In this document: positions 23,898 to 32,537 of the stretch, piece by piece
How the letters are laid out: every line of letters starts with the position of its first letter
Numbering within the stretch: the stretch's first letter is position 1
From: an uncultured Flavobacteriaceae bacterium
GTDB taxonomy: Bacteria; Bacteroidota; Bacteroidia; Flavobacteriales; Flavobacteriaceae
Reading direction: 5' to 3'
DNA: 64,000 nucleotides
Assembly: GCA_905181825.1 (NCBI GenBank)
Contig: CAJIZJ010000010.1
Location: 1 to 64,000, forward strand
Notes under the pieces: generated by a model
What the model was told of the DNA's origin: nothing
The model's input: the letters and a program-made list of their open reading frames with translations, nothing else
The model's database searches: none
Program-made: the position numbers and the translations under genes

Positions 23898-24956
23898 ATG
23901 ATTGAAGATAAAAACCAAGAACGCACATCTATTAGCTCGCTAGGTGAGTTTGGGCTAATAGACCATTTAACCAAACAGTTTAACGATAAAAATGCCTCTA
24001 CATTAAAAGGGATTGGAGATGATGCTGCGGTATTAGATTTTAAAAATAAATTGGTTGTATTAACAACGGACTTGCTCGTAGAGGGTGTTCATTTTGACTT
24101 AAGTTACATGCCATTAAAGCATTTGGGCTACAAAGCTGTAATGGTTAATTTATCGGATGTGTACGCGATGAATGCAAATGCGACTCAAATAACGGTTTCT
24201 ATTGCTGTTTCTAATCGGTTTTCGTTGGAGTCTCTAGAGGCTCTTTATGCAGGGATCCATCAAGCTGCAGAAGTATACGGAGTGGATGTTGTTGGTGGTG
24301 ATACTACGTCTTCTCAGACAGGTCTTATGATTTCTGTAACCGCGCTTGGCGAAGTAGATTTAGAATCTGTGGTAAAGCGAAGTGGTGCTCAGTCAAATGA
24401 TTTATTAGTAGTTAGTGGGGACCTTGGTGGAGCTTACCTAGGCCTTCAGGTGTTGGAACGTGAAAAACAGGTTTTTAAAGTGAACCCAAACAATCAGCCT
24501 GATTTAGAGGCTTACACTTATATTATCGAACGTCAATTAAAGCCCGAGGCTCGAAAAGACATTATAAAACTTCTCAAGGACCTTGATGTATTGCCAACTT
24601 CAATGATTGACATTAGCGACGGCTTGTCTTCAGAGATTATCCATTTATGTAAACAAAGCGAGGTAGGGTGTGATTTATATGAAACAAAAATCCCTCTAGA
24701 CCCACAGGTCATATCAACAAGTGAAGAGTTTAATATGGACAGCACTACAGTTGCTCTAAACGGTGGTGAAGACTATGAACTATTGATGACCATTTCTCAA
24801 GAAGATTTCCCTAAAATCAAAGCCAATCCAAATTTAACAGTTATAGGGTATATGACTGATCCAGGCAACGGCATGAATTTAGTGACAAGAGCCGAGGCTA
24901 AAATTCCATTAACCGCACAAGGGTGGAACCCATTGAGTTCGGATTTAGAACCCTAG
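23898..24956 (+). CDS. thiL: Thiamine-monophosphate kinase ThiL
   Basis: ThiL phosphorylates thiamine monophosphate to the active cofactor thiamine diphosphate. The 352-residue protein has the AIR-synthase-like fold with GIGDDAAVLDF near the N-terminus, TTDLLVEGVHFD, VNLSDVYAMNA, the metal/ATP-binding VVGGDTTSS, IDISDGLSSEI and GGEDYELLM. The length is slightly longer than the usual ~320-350. It is transcribed alone; its stop lies four bases from the convergent gldD stop, with no room for a terminator. Confidence 0.96.
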   Translation: MIEDKNQERTSISSLGEFGLIDHLTKQFNDKNASTLKGIGDDAAVLDFKNKLVVLTTDLLVEGVHFDLSYMPLKHLGYKAVMVNLSDVYAMNANATQITVSIAVSNRFSLESLEALYAGIHQAAEVYGVDVVGGDTTSSQTGLMISVTALGEVDLESVVKRSGAQSNDLLVVSGDLGGAYLGLQVLEREKQVFKVNPNNQPDLEAYTYIIERQLKPEARKDIIKLLKDLDVLPTSMIDISDGLSSEIIHLCKQSEVGCDLYETKIPLDPQVISTSEEFNMDSTTVALNGGEDYELLMTISQEDFPKIKANPNLTVIGYMTDPGNGMNLVTRAEAKIPLTAQGWNPLSSDLEP

Positions 24957-24960
24957 CAAG

Positions 24961-25521
24961 TTACTTCCATTGCAAGCTTTCAATAAGATGCATCATATCT
25001 TTTTGAATATAGTTTATGGCAGGTAATATGGAATCATAGTTGGGTTTTGTTTCAAAGTATAGCGCTCCAGATAAAAAGTGACTTGTACTATCGGTTACAT
25101 AAAATTGTGATTGCGACGCGACATTTCCTTTAAGATCATAGAACATCCCATGTACTTTCCCCCAATTATTATCATATTTACGTTCTGAGATCTCATCGGC
25201 AATTTGACGGTGTTTTTGAGTCATTTTTCTTGCGTCAGCGATGTGTTTTTTTAAGTTGTTATTTACTTTTTTGTAGTTAATAAAAACTGAAGCCTTCAAG
25301 TTTGGATATCGAAGAATAAGCCCTTCTAGGCTATTGTTTTTTTTAGAAAAAGACAGCTGTGCTAACTTGTTTTTCTCAAACTTAAAAGGCAACTCTAATA
25401 GGCTTTCATGATAAGATGCTTTTGGATAATCTAAACTCAGAAATGCTTTTGGTTTAGGAACTAAAACTTCATCACAAGACAAGCACATTAAAATGCATAA
25501 GAGAACAGTGTATAGTTTCAT
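24961..25521 (-). CDS. gldD: Gliding motility lipoprotein GldD
   Basis: GldD is a lipoprotein required for flavobacterial gliding. The 186-residue protein has a lipobox (CLSC, residue 16), then PKPKAFLSLDYPKASYHE, LRYPNLKASVFINYKKV, and the C-terminal HFLSGALYFETKPNYDSILPAINYI that are typical of GldD. The start overlaps the gldE stop by one base, as in other flavobacteria where gldE and gldD form a pair. Confidence 0.94.
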   Translation of the reverse strand: MKLYTVLLCILMCLSCDEVLVPKPKAFLSLDYPKASYHESLLELPFKFEKNKLAQLSFSKKNNSLEGLILRYPNLKASVFINYKKVNNNLKKHIADARKMTQKHRQIADEISERKYDNNWGKVHGMFYDLKGNVASQSQFYVTDSTSHFLSGALYFETKPNYDSILPAINYIQKDMMHLIESLQWK

Positions 25522-26843
25522 TATTTTTTCAAAGTTACTTTTAATTGCTTAATGCGTTTATTACTAAGAGCTTCTACAGTAAACGTATACGTTTTAAAAT
25601 TAATTTCACTATTTATTTTTGGAAAGCTTTTTGAGATTTCAAGCACAAACCCTGCTAAGGTTTCTGCCTCTCCTTTTTCGTCTTCAAAAACCGATTCATC
25701 ATCAATTTTTATAATTCTATAAAAGTCCTTTAAAGTTGTTTTTCCTTCAAAAATAAAATTGTTGGCATCTAGCTTTGAGTATATTAAATCGTCATCATCA
25801 AATTCATCACTAATATCTCCAACAATTTCTTCAATAACATCCTCTAATGAGACTACACCCGAAGTGCCACCATACTCATCAACCACTACGGCAAGATGAA
25901 TTTTTTTCTCTTGAAACTCGACCATCAAATCATCTAGTTTTTTGTTCTCAGGAACAAAAAATGGTGCTCTCAATAAAGTGGTCCAATCAAATTCATTTTT
26001 TTGAAGATGAGGTAATAAGTCTTTTACATATAATATCCCAGTAACACTATCGATACTGTCATTATAAACAGGGATACGAGAATAGCCATTTTTTATAATT
26101 TCAGGAATTATTTCACTGTACTTTATCGACTGGTCTAAGGCAAATATGTCAATACGTGGGCGCATTACTTGTTTGGTGTCTGTATTTCCAAATGATACAA
26201 TCCCTTGTAGTATTTTCTGCTCTTCTTGTGTAGTGTCTTCATCACTGGCGAGTTCTAATGCTTGGGATAAATGGCCTACATTTAAAGTCGATTTTTGCTT
26301 CCCTAGTTTTTTATGAATTCCAAGAGTTGCTTTTTGCATAGGAATGCTAATAGGAGAAATTATTATATCCAGAGCTTTTAAGGGGTAAGCCATGAATTTT
26401 GAAAACTTTAAGTTGTTTCTGTTAGCATATACTTTAGGTAGGATTTCCCCAATCAGTAAAATCAAAAATGTAATTACAATCACTTCAATAAAAAAGACTA
26501 AGTCAATTTTTAAGCCTCCAAAACTGAGTTCAGAATCAATCCCTTTGAACAAGACTTCTCCTAAAGATGCAAATAATAGGACGATTGCGATATTTATAAA
26601 ATTGTTAGCGACTAGTATAGAAGCAAGTAATTTTTTTGGTTGTGTTAGAAGTTCGATAATGATTTCAAAAGACTTTGATTTGGTTTTCTTGGCCTCGTCT
26701 AAGTCTTTTTGGGTTAGAGAAAAAAGCGCGACTTCAGCCCCAGAAATTAGTCCAGAAGCGATCAAAAGCACCAGAAGCCCAATGAGACCAGGGATTAGCG
26801 ATGAATTTAAAAGTGGCACGATGCTTAAGAGTTCAGAATTCAA
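25521..26843 (-). CDS. gldE: Gliding motility-associated CNNM/CBS membrane protein GldE
   Basis: The 440-residue protein has an N-terminal CNNM (DUF21) transmembrane domain with four hydrophobic segments (first GLIGLLVLLIASGLISGAEVA, last VIVITFLILLIGEILPKV), a pair of CBS domains (residues ~215-335: VMRPRID, YSRIPVYNDSID, VVDEYGGTSGVVSLEDVIEEIVG), and a C-terminal CorC/HlyC domain. It resembles magnesium-cobalt efflux proteins but in this location, directly before gldD and after mutY-ssb, it is GldE. It starts 25 bases after ssb. Confidence 0.94.
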   Translation of the reverse strand: MNSELLSIVPLLNSSLIPGLIGLLVLLIASGLISGAEVALFSLTQKDLDEAKKTKSKSFEIIIELLTQPKKLLASILVANNFINIAIVLLFASLGEVLFKGIDSELSFGGLKIDLVFFIEVIVITFLILLIGEILPKVYANRNNLKFSKFMAYPLKALDIIISPISIPMQKATLGIHKKLGKQKSTLNVGHLSQALELASDEDTTQEEQKILQGIVSFGNTDTKQVMRPRIDIFALDQSIKYSEIIPEIIKNGYSRIPVYNDSIDSVTGILYVKDLLPHLQKNEFDWTTLLRAPFFVPENKKLDDLMVEFQEKKIHLAVVVDEYGGTSGVVSLEDVIEEIVGDISDEFDDDDLIYSKLDANNFIFEGKTTLKDFYRIIKIDDESVFEDEKGEAETLAGFVLEISKSFPKINSEINFKTYTFTVEALSNKRIKQLKVTLKK

Positions 26844-26868
26844 TTATATAATTTCAGTTAAAATTCAA

Positions 26869-27309
26869 TTAAAAAGGCAGGTCATTAGGTTGTTCTTGGG
26901 ACATTTCAGCTTTATGTAGGGTAGTTATGGAGTTTTTGTTTTCCAATTCACCAGCGGGTTGAGCGTTTTCGCTTTTGGCGGTTAAGAATGTGAAATCAAC
27001 ACATTGAATTTCAGTAGAATAACGATCATTTCCTTTGTCATCCTGCCATTTACGTGTTTTCAATCGGCCTTCAATGTATACTTTATCACCTTTTTTCAGG
27101 TATTTCTCACATATTTCAGCTCCTTTATTTCGCACCACGATATTGTGCCACTCAGTATTTGTTACTTTTTCGTTTGTTTGCTTATTAGTGTAGGTTTCGT
27201 TAGTAGCTAAAGAGAAGCGTCCTACACAATTTTTATCATCAAAATAGTGCATTTTAACCACATCTCCTAGGTGCCCAATAAGCATTACTTTATTTAAAGT
27301 TCCTGACAT
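26869..27309 (-). CDS. ssb: Single-stranded DNA-binding protein
   Basis: The 146-residue protein has the OB fold typical of bacterial SSB: LNKVMLIGHLGD, GRFSLATNETY, TEWHNIVVRNKGAEICEKYLKKGDKVYIEGRLKTR, and a DDKGNDRYSTEI strand. It ends in the interaction tip QPNDLPF, where DDLPF or similar acidic-hydrophobic tips contact replication and repair partners. Located between mutY and gldE in the order common in flavobacteria. Confidence 0.96.
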   Translation of the reverse strand: MSGTLNKVMLIGHLGDVVKMHYFDDKNCVGRFSLATNETYTNKQTNEKVTNTEWHNIVVRNKGAEICEKYLKKGDKVYIEGRLKTRKWQDDKGNDRYSTEIQCVDFTFLTAKSENAQPAGELENKNSITTLHKAEMSQEQPNDLPF

Positions 27310-27385
27310 AAAAGTGAATATTTGTAGAGTTGAATTAATTTGAAATTTGGATATAAAGATATCTAAAAATTAGAGATGCTCATAC

Positions 27386-28426
27386 CTAATTTTGAAAATT
27401 ATTAATAAACCGTTCAATAACAATAGGAACAGGATACGACTTAATATCGGACCACTTAACACCGTCTTTAATTATAGTTGAGGTTTTTAAAATCCAAAAC
27501 TTTATATGCAACTCTTGGTGAGATAGTTTGTGGATTAGGTCTGTTTCATTAAATAATACTAACTCTTTGTAGGTTGCTGGAATTAATGGAAGAGACTCGA
27601 AATGAATTAATAAGTCTTCTGCTGTTACTGGCGCTTCTGTTTCGATGAGTGGAAATTGATATAATTGCTGCCAGATCCCTTTTTCTGTGCGCTGCTCCAA
27701 GTACGTATAATTGTCTTCATAAGTCATGACTATAAAATTAAAGTACTTTTTAGATACCTTTGTTTTTTTTAGTTTAACGGGAAGTAATTTTATAGTTCCT
27801 GTAGCATAGGCTTTACAATTTACGCTTAAAGGGCATTCGCCACAGATGGGCGATTGAGGTTTGCATTGTCGGGCTCCAAACTCCATGATTGCTTGGTTGT
27901 AATCTCCAAAGTTGGAGATGGGAAGCAAGGATTCTGCAAGAGTTTTAAATTGTTTAACCCCTTCAGTGCTGTTTATGGGCGTATCTATGCCAAAATATCG
28001 AGCTAAAACACGATACACATTTCCGTCCACAACTGCTACAGACTCCTCGTAGCAAATGGAGGCAATAGCGCTTGCTGTGTAATCGCCCACCCCTTTAAGT
28101 TGCAAAAGCTCCTTGTAGTTTTGTGGAAATACGCCACCCAAATGTTCTGTGATATATTTTGCTGAGAAGTGAAGATTCCTAGCCCTAGAGTAGTAGCCCA
28201 ACCCTTGCCAAAGTTTTAACACTTCAGTTTCCGATGCATTAGCGAGGTCTTGGATGCTTGAGAATTTGGATATAAATGCTTCATAATAAGGCAGACCTTG
28301 TTTGACTTGGGTTTGTTGTAGTATAATTTCAGACAACCATATATTGTAAGGATTCTTAGATCTTCGCCAAGGCAAATCTCTCTTGTTTACTGAGTACCAG
28401 ATAGTTAAACTTGAGTTGAAGTTCAT
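27386..28426 (-). CDS. mutY: A/G-specific adenine glycosylase MutY
   Basis: MutY removes adenine mispaired with 8-oxoguanine. The 346-residue protein carries the catalytic SEIILQQTQV region, the helix-hairpin-helix LKGVGDYTASAIAS followed by VAVVDGNVYRVLAR with the catalytic aspartate, and the 4Fe-4S site with spacing C-x6-C-x2-C-x5-C (CKPQSPICGECPLSVNC). The C-terminal ~120 residues form the NUDIX-like 8-oxoG recognition domain. It leads the mutY-ssb-gldE-gldD block and has its own promoter box. Confidence 0.96.
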   Translation of the reverse strand: MNFNSSLTIWYSVNKRDLPWRRSKNPYNIWLSEIILQQTQVKQGLPYYEAFISKFSSIQDLANASETEVLKLWQGLGYYSRARNLHFSAKYITEHLGGVFPQNYKELLQLKGVGDYTASAIASICYEESVAVVDGNVYRVLARYFGIDTPINSTEGVKQFKTLAESLLPISNFGDYNQAIMEFGARQCKPQSPICGECPLSVNCKAYATGTIKLLPVKLKKTKVSKKYFNFIVMTYEDNYTYLEQRTEKGIWQQLYQFPLIETEAPVTAEDLLIHFESLPLIPATYKELVLFNETDLIHKLSHQELHIKFWILKTSTIIKDGVKWSDIKSYPVPIVIERFINNFQN

Positions 28427-28446
28427 TTTTAAAATTGGTTGAGCTG

Positions 28447-28454
28447 CAAAAATA
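28447..28454 (-). promoter_or_regulatory. mutY promoter -7 box (TATTTTTG)
   Basis: TATTTTTG on the minus strand matches TAnnTTTG and lies 20 bases upstream of the mutY ATG. Confidence 0.5.
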
Positions 28455-28512
28455 ATCTTTTAATATATTTAATTTTAATTCTTTAGGGATGAAATATTGA
28501 ATTTAAAATACA

Positions 28513-28520
28513 TATATTTG
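28513..28520 (+). promoter_or_regulatory. HU gene promoter -7 box (TATATTTG)
   Basis: TATATTTG matches TAnnTTTG exactly and lies 42 bases upstream of the HU ATG. The leader is A-rich (AAAAAACATTAACTTTTAAAA). Confidence 0.55.
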
Positions 28521-28562
28521 CAAGCCTATTAAAAAACATTAACTTTTAAAATAAGATATAAA

Positions 28563-28856
28563 ATGACTAAAGCTGAAATTGTAGCTAAGATCTCCAACGA
28601 CTTAGGAATTGAAAAAGGAGATGTGTTAGCAACTGTTGAATCTTTTATGAGCGAAGTAAAAGGGTCTTTAGAGACAGGTGAAAATGTTTATCTAAGAGGG
28701 TTTGGAAGCTTCATTATTAAAACAAGAGCCGAGAAAATTGGTAGAAATATTTCTAAAAATACTTCAATCAAAATTCCAGCTCACAACATTCCATCGTTTA
28801 AGCCATCTAAAGTTTTTGTAGAGGGCGTTAAATCGAAGGTTAAAGTAAACAAATAA
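28563..28856 (+). CDS. HU/IHF family DNA-binding protein
   Basis: The 97-residue protein is a histone-like DNA-bending protein. It shows MTKAEIVAKISNDLGIEKGDV (dimerisation helices), LRGFGSFIIKTRAEKIGRNI (beta-arm start), and KIPAHNIPSFKPSKVF at the end, where HU proteins usually carry IPA-x-x-x-PxFxxGK. It is divergently transcribed from mutY, and a 29-residue basic protein follows 30 bases later on the same transcript, before a terminator. Confidence 0.95.
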   Translation: MTKAEIVAKISNDLGIEKGDVLATVESFMSEVKGSLETGENVYLRGFGSFIIKTRAEKIGRNISKNTSIKIPAHNIPSFKPSKVFVEGVKSKVKVNK

Positions 28857-28886
28857 ATTAATTACTAATTTCTAAAAAATACATTT

Positions 28887-28976
28887 ATGCCAAGTGGTAA
28901 AAAACGTAAAAGACATAAGGTAGCAACGCATAAGCGTAAAAAAAGACGTCGTGCTAACCGTCACAAGAAGAAATAA
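28887..28976 (+). CDS. 29-residue very basic small protein
   Basis: The frame from the ATG at 28887 to TAA at 28974 encodes 29 residues, 20 of them Lys, Arg or His (start MPSGKKRKRHK, end NRHKKK). It sits 30 bases after the HU gene and directly before a terminator, so it belongs to the HU transcript. Such composition fits a ribosome- or nucleic-acid-associated peptide, like the small basic ribosomal proteins. I recall similar short proteins as conserved in Bacteroidota but cannot verify. It is not the bTHX protein, whose sequence differs. Reality as a gene is supported by the clean start, the stop followed by a hairpin, and codon-perfect basic composition. Confidence 0.75.
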   Translation: MPSGKKRKRHKVATHKRKKRRRANRHKKK

Positions 28977-28979
28977 TTT

Positions 28980-29005
28980 GAAAAAGTAGCATAAGCTACT
29001 TTTTC
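28980..29005 (+). terminator. Terminator after the HU / small basic protein unit
   Basis: Perfect ten-base arms AAAAAGTAGC / GCTACTTTTT, with G and C continuing outside, around a four-base loop ATAA, three bases after the stop codon. Confidence 0.88.
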
Positions 29006-29224
29006 GATTTATTTACAGAACGTTCTTTGATATCTAATTCGTGAAAAATTCAGTCACACCTTACTGAGTACACGAGTTTACTGGATTAAATCCTGTGAAA
29101 TCTTAGTATTTAAACAATTTGTTTAGATATTCAAGGTTATACTCCTATGTGTTTATAGGAATGAATCAAGAAAAAAATATTATAATCCGTCTGTACAACA
29201 ATGTTCAGATTAAAATTAACACTT
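29006..29224 (+). other. Long leader region before RNase G gene
   Basis: About 219 bases separate the terminator from the RNase G start. Within them I see two inverted repeats: TAAACAA-T-TTGTTTA at 29111-29125 and TCCTAT/ATAGGA at 29143-29160 with a six-base loop. No open frame longer than a few codons and no exact TAnnTTTG box were seen. It may be a structured 5' leader; in E. coli RNase E controls its own message through its leader, but nothing here proves the same. Confidence 0.4.
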
Positions 29225-30772
29225 ATGAATAAAGAATTAATAATTCGATCAAATTCAGATAATGTTGATTTTGCCTTATTAAAAGATGGAAAATTAATTG
29301 AATTTCAAAAAGACGAAGATAATAGCAAGTTTTCTGTAGGCGATGTGTTTTTAGCCAAAGTCAGAAAATCTGTTCCGGGTCTTAACGCTGCATTTGTAAA
29401 TGTAGGGTATGAAAAGGATGCATTCTTGCATTACCATGATCTTGGACCCAAGTATCCAACGCTTATGAAATTCATGAAACGTGTAAGCACAGGTAAATTA
29501 AAAGATTATTCTTTAAAAAACTTCACTTTTGAAGAAGACATGAAAAAAGATGGTAATATTGACGAAATTATAAAGTCAAACCAATCTATTTTAGTTCAAA
29601 TTGTAAAAGAACCAATTTCCACAAAGGGACCTAGAATAAGTTCTGAGATCTCTCTGGCTGGACGCTATTTAGTACTCGTCCCTTTTTCAGACCGTATATC
29701 AATTTCTCAAAAAATTGAAAGTCGAAAAGAAAAAGAGCGATTAAAACGTCTTGTAAGAAGTATAACACCAAAAGGATTTGGAGTCATTATTCGTACTGTT
29801 GCCACAGATAAAAAGGTAGCAGAACTCGATAAAGATCTTCAAAGTTTATACTCAAAGTGGGAATCTATATGTAAAGCAATTCCACGCGCCCATACGCCAA
29901 GTAAAGTTCTTGGTGAAATGAACAAGGCTTCCTCTATTTTAAGAGATATTTTCAATGATACCTTCACTGGTATTACGGTTGATAATGAAGTGCTTTTCAA
30001 TCAAGTTAAAGATTATGTAATTCAGATCGCACCTCACAAAGAGTCGATTGTGAATTATCACGATCCTAAAACACCAATTTTTGAAAAATTTGGAATTGAA
30101 AGACAAATCAAGACTTCGTTTGGAAAAACCGTATCAATGGCTCGAGGTGCTTATTTAATTATTGAGCATACAGAAGCCCTTCATGTAGTTGATGTCAACA
30201 GTGGTAATCGTTCAAGCAAACAAAGAAACCAAGAGGATACTGCATTAGAAGTCAATTTAATTTCTGCAACCGAACTAGCACGCCAATTTAGATTGCGTGA
30301 TATGGGAGGAATAATTGTAATTGATTTTATTGATATGAATAAAGCGGAGAATCGCAAAAAACTCTTTAATCATCTTAGAGATGAGATGAAAGACGACAGA
30401 GCCAAACACAAAATATTACCTCCAAGCAAGTTTGGGTTAATTCAAATCACAAGACAACGTGTTCGACCAGAAATGAACATTAAGACCAAGGAAGCAAATC
30501 CTAACGGAATTAATGGCGCTGAAGTTGAAGCTCCTATTGTTTTGATCGAAAAAATCAATCATCAGCTGGATCAAATTATTAAAAAAGGCTATAAAGACGT
30601 GACTTTAAACACACACCCTTTCATAGCAGCCTTTATTACTAAAGGCTTCCCATCCATACGTACAAAATGGTATTTTGAACATAAAAAATGGGTAAAAGTA
30701 ATGCCAAGAGATGCTTACACGTATCTACAATATCATTTTAAAAATAGTAATGGCAAAACCATTAGACTGTAA
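29225..30772 (+). CDS. rng: Ribonuclease E/G family endoribonuclease
   Basis: The enzyme cuts single-stranded RNA in rRNA maturation and mRNA decay. From the ATG at 29225 it has 515 residues. It has the S1 domain (VGDVFLAKVRKSVPGLNAAFVNVGYEKDAFLHYHDL), the RNase-H-like and 5'-sensor region, and the catalytic aspartates in ALHVVDVNSG and GIIVIDFIDM. An upstream in-frame ATG at 29201 adds eight residues; the family start MNKELIIRS favours 29225. The zinc-link motif CPxC found after the catalytic site in E. coli enzymes is absent: after TRQRVRPEMN the chain reads KTKEANPNGINGAEVEAP with no cysteine. No membrane-anchoring or degradosome tail is present. Confidence 0.95.
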   Translation: MNKELIIRSNSDNVDFALLKDGKLIEFQKDEDNSKFSVGDVFLAKVRKSVPGLNAAFVNVGYEKDAFLHYHDLGPKYPTLMKFMKRVSTGKLKDYSLKNFTFEEDMKKDGNIDEIIKSNQSILVQIVKEPISTKGPRISSEISLAGRYLVLVPFSDRISISQKIESRKEKERLKRLVRSITPKGFGVIIRTVATDKKVAELDKDLQSLYSKWESICKAIPRAHTPSKVLGEMNKASSILRDIFNDTFTGITVDNEVLFNQVKDYVIQIAPHKESIVNYHDPKTPIFEKFGIERQIKTSFGKTVSMARGAYLIIEHTEALHVVDVNSGNRSSKQRNQEDTALEVNLISATELARQFRLRDMGGIIVIDFIDMNKAENRKKLFNHLRDEMKDDRAKHKILPPSKFGLIQITRQRVRPEMNIKTKEANPNGINGAEVEAPIVLIEKINHQLDQIIKKGYKDVTLNTHPFIAAFITKGFPSIRTKWYFEHKKWVKVMPRDAYTYLQYHFKNSNGKTIRL

Positions 30773-30803
30773 AAAAAAGCCTCGCAAAAGCGGGGCTTTT
30801 TTT
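30771..30803. terminator. Terminator after RNase G gene
   Basis: An A8 run leads into GCCTCGC-AAAA-GCGGGGC (one T-G wobble), followed by T7. It lies between the convergent rng and leuB genes, and the A/T flanks allow action in both directions. Confidence 0.85.
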
Positions 30804-30826
30804 ATATAAAATATTTAATAATTTCA

Positions 30827-31945
30827 TTAAATAATAGTAGACTGTCCTAGATGCATATTTCTAAAATTCATATTTGAATCATCCGGATTGTTAATGTAGT
30901 CCTCTATGAAATCACCCACTTTACTGGTCGAAATATTATCAAATTTTGTGTTAAGATCGGGTGTAGTGATGTTTAGTTTAAGTGACTTTTCAACGGCTGT
31001 TCTTATCATTTCAGCTTCCTTATGCAACTCGAAGTGATCTAGTAACATAGCGGCAGATAATATGGAAGCGATTGGGTTTGCAATTCCTTTTCCTTCAGCT
31101 TGTGGATACGAACCGTGGATTGGTTCAAACATAGAGTGTTTGTCTCCAACTGAGGCAGAAGCTAATAGCCCAATTGAGCCTCCTATGACACTTGCCTCAT
31201 CACTGATTACGTCTCCAAATAAGTTTTCTGTTAGAATTACATCAAACTGTGTTGGATTCAAAATCATTTGCATAGCAGCATTGTCTACAAACAAGTAGTC
31301 CAGTTCTATTTCTGGGTAGTCTTTTGCAAGTTCACCAACAACTTTTCTCCAAAGCCTAGAGCTTTCTAATACATTGGCCTTATCAATCAGAGTTACCTTT
31401 TGTCGCCTTGCTTTGGCGGCTTTGAACGCAAGGTGTGCAATTCGCTCTATTTCGTAACGAGAATACTCACAAAGGTCAGAAGCTGTATTTCCATCGGCAC
31501 TTATTTTTTTTTCTCCAAAATAAATTCCCCCAGTTAGTTCTCTGTAAATACTAATGTCCGTCCCTTTAATTATTTTTTTCTTTAAAGGCGATTTTCCAAG
31601 TAATGACTCATAAGCTTTTACGGGTCTTATGTTGGCATATAACCCTAACTGTTTGCGGAGTTTAAGAAGGCCTTGTTCTGGACGTACTTTTGCAGAAGGA
31701 TCATTATCATATTTTGGGTGTCCAATAGCGCCAAATAATATAGAATCATTGGCTCTACAAACATCAAGCGTGCTTTCGGGTAATGGATCGCCAACTTGAT
31801 CGATCGCAATGGCGCCAACGGGCGCAGGTGTAAAGCTAAAATTGTGATCAAAATTGACCGCAATTGCTTTTAATACTTTCACAGCTTCTTGAGTGACTTC
31901 GGGTCCAATTCCGTCTCCAGAGAGTACAGCGATTTTTAAGTTCAT
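30827..31945 (-). CDS. leuB: 3-isopropylmalate dehydrogenase LeuB
   Basis: LeuB oxidises and decarboxylates 3-isopropylmalate in leucine synthesis. From the ATG at 31945 it has 372 residues, the usual size. It shows MNLKIAVLSGDGIGPEVTQEAVKV at the start, LFGAIGHPKYDNDPSAKVRPEQGLLKLRK, RELTGGIYFGEKK, VDNAAMQMI, LFGDVISDEASVI and HGSYPQAEGKGIANP. A frame extended upstream to 31969 would overlap leuD and is less likely. The start lies one base after the leuD stop. Confidence 0.96.
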   Translation of the reverse strand: MNLKIAVLSGDGIGPEVTQEAVKVLKAIAVNFDHNFSFTPAPVGAIAIDQVGDPLPESTLDVCRANDSILFGAIGHPKYDNDPSAKVRPEQGLLKLRKQLGLYANIRPVKAYESLLGKSPLKKKIIKGTDISIYRELTGGIYFGEKKISADGNTASDLCEYSRYEIERIAHLAFKAAKARRQKVTLIDKANVLESSRLWRKVVGELAKDYPEIELDYLFVDNAAMQMILNPTQFDVILTENLFGDVISDEASVIGGSIGLLASASVGDKHSMFEPIHGSYPQAEGKGIANPIASILSAAMLLDHFELHKEAEMIRTAVEKSLKLNITTPDLNTKFDNISTSKVGDFIEDYINNPDDSNMNFRNMHLGQSTII

Positions 31946-31946
31946 A

Positions 31947-32537
31947 TCAATAGGGTTTTTGAAGCTCAAAGGCTTCGATGAGTTCTTTTTTACTTAATAA
32001 ATAATCAATATCGTCATAGCCATTAATCATACATGTTTTTTTGTAAGGATCAATTTCAAAACTTTCGCTCAAATTGGTCCCTTTAATGCTGATGGTTTGA
32101 GCTTCTAAATTCACTTCAAATAACGTGGATGCATCCGTGTCAATTGCGGCAAATAGTGCATTTAAAAAGCCTTCTGACACTTGTACAGGCAATAAACCAT
32201 TGTTGAGGGCATTCCCTTTAAAGATGTCCGCAAAGAAGCTAGAGACAATTACTTTGAATCCAAACCCTACCAGTGCCCATGCTGCATGTTCTCGACTTGA
32301 GCCACATCCAAAATTGTCGCCTGCAATTAAAATACTCCCAGAGTATAATGGATTATTAAGAGAGAAGTTTGAGACTGCCTTCCCTGCTTTATTAAAACGC
32401 CAATCTCTAAAGACGTTGTCCCCAAACCCTTTTTTGTCAGTCGCCTTTAAAAAACGAGCTGGTATGATCTGATCCGTGTCTACATTTGCAATATTTAATG
32501 GAATTGCTTGAGACGTATGTGTTTTAAATTTTTCCAT
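31947..32537 (-). CDS. leuD: 3-isopropylmalate dehydratase small subunit LeuD
   Basis: LeuD pairs with LeuC to isomerise isopropylmalate. The 196-residue protein shows [16 protein letters not shown], and the substrate-binding motif [21 protein letters not shown], which matches the aconitase swivel-domain signature. The start overlaps the leuC stop by one base, indicating coupled translation. Confidence 0.96.
   Translation of the reverse strand: MEKFKTHTSQAIPLNIANVDTDQIIPARFLKATDKKGFGDNVFRDWRFNKAGKAVSNFSLNNPLYSGSILIAGDNFGCGSSREHAAWALVGFGFKVIVSSFFADIFKGNALNNGLLPVQVSEGFLNALFAAIDTDASTLFEVNLEAQTISIKGTNLSESFEIDPYKKTCMINGYDDIDYLLSKKELIEAFELQKPY

Noticed and set aside
29006-29224. Possible tRNA or small structured RNA gene before rng
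   Set aside because: I could not find a T-loop GTTC-x-A motif with matching stems or a CCA end, and the hairpins are too short to support a named RNA.
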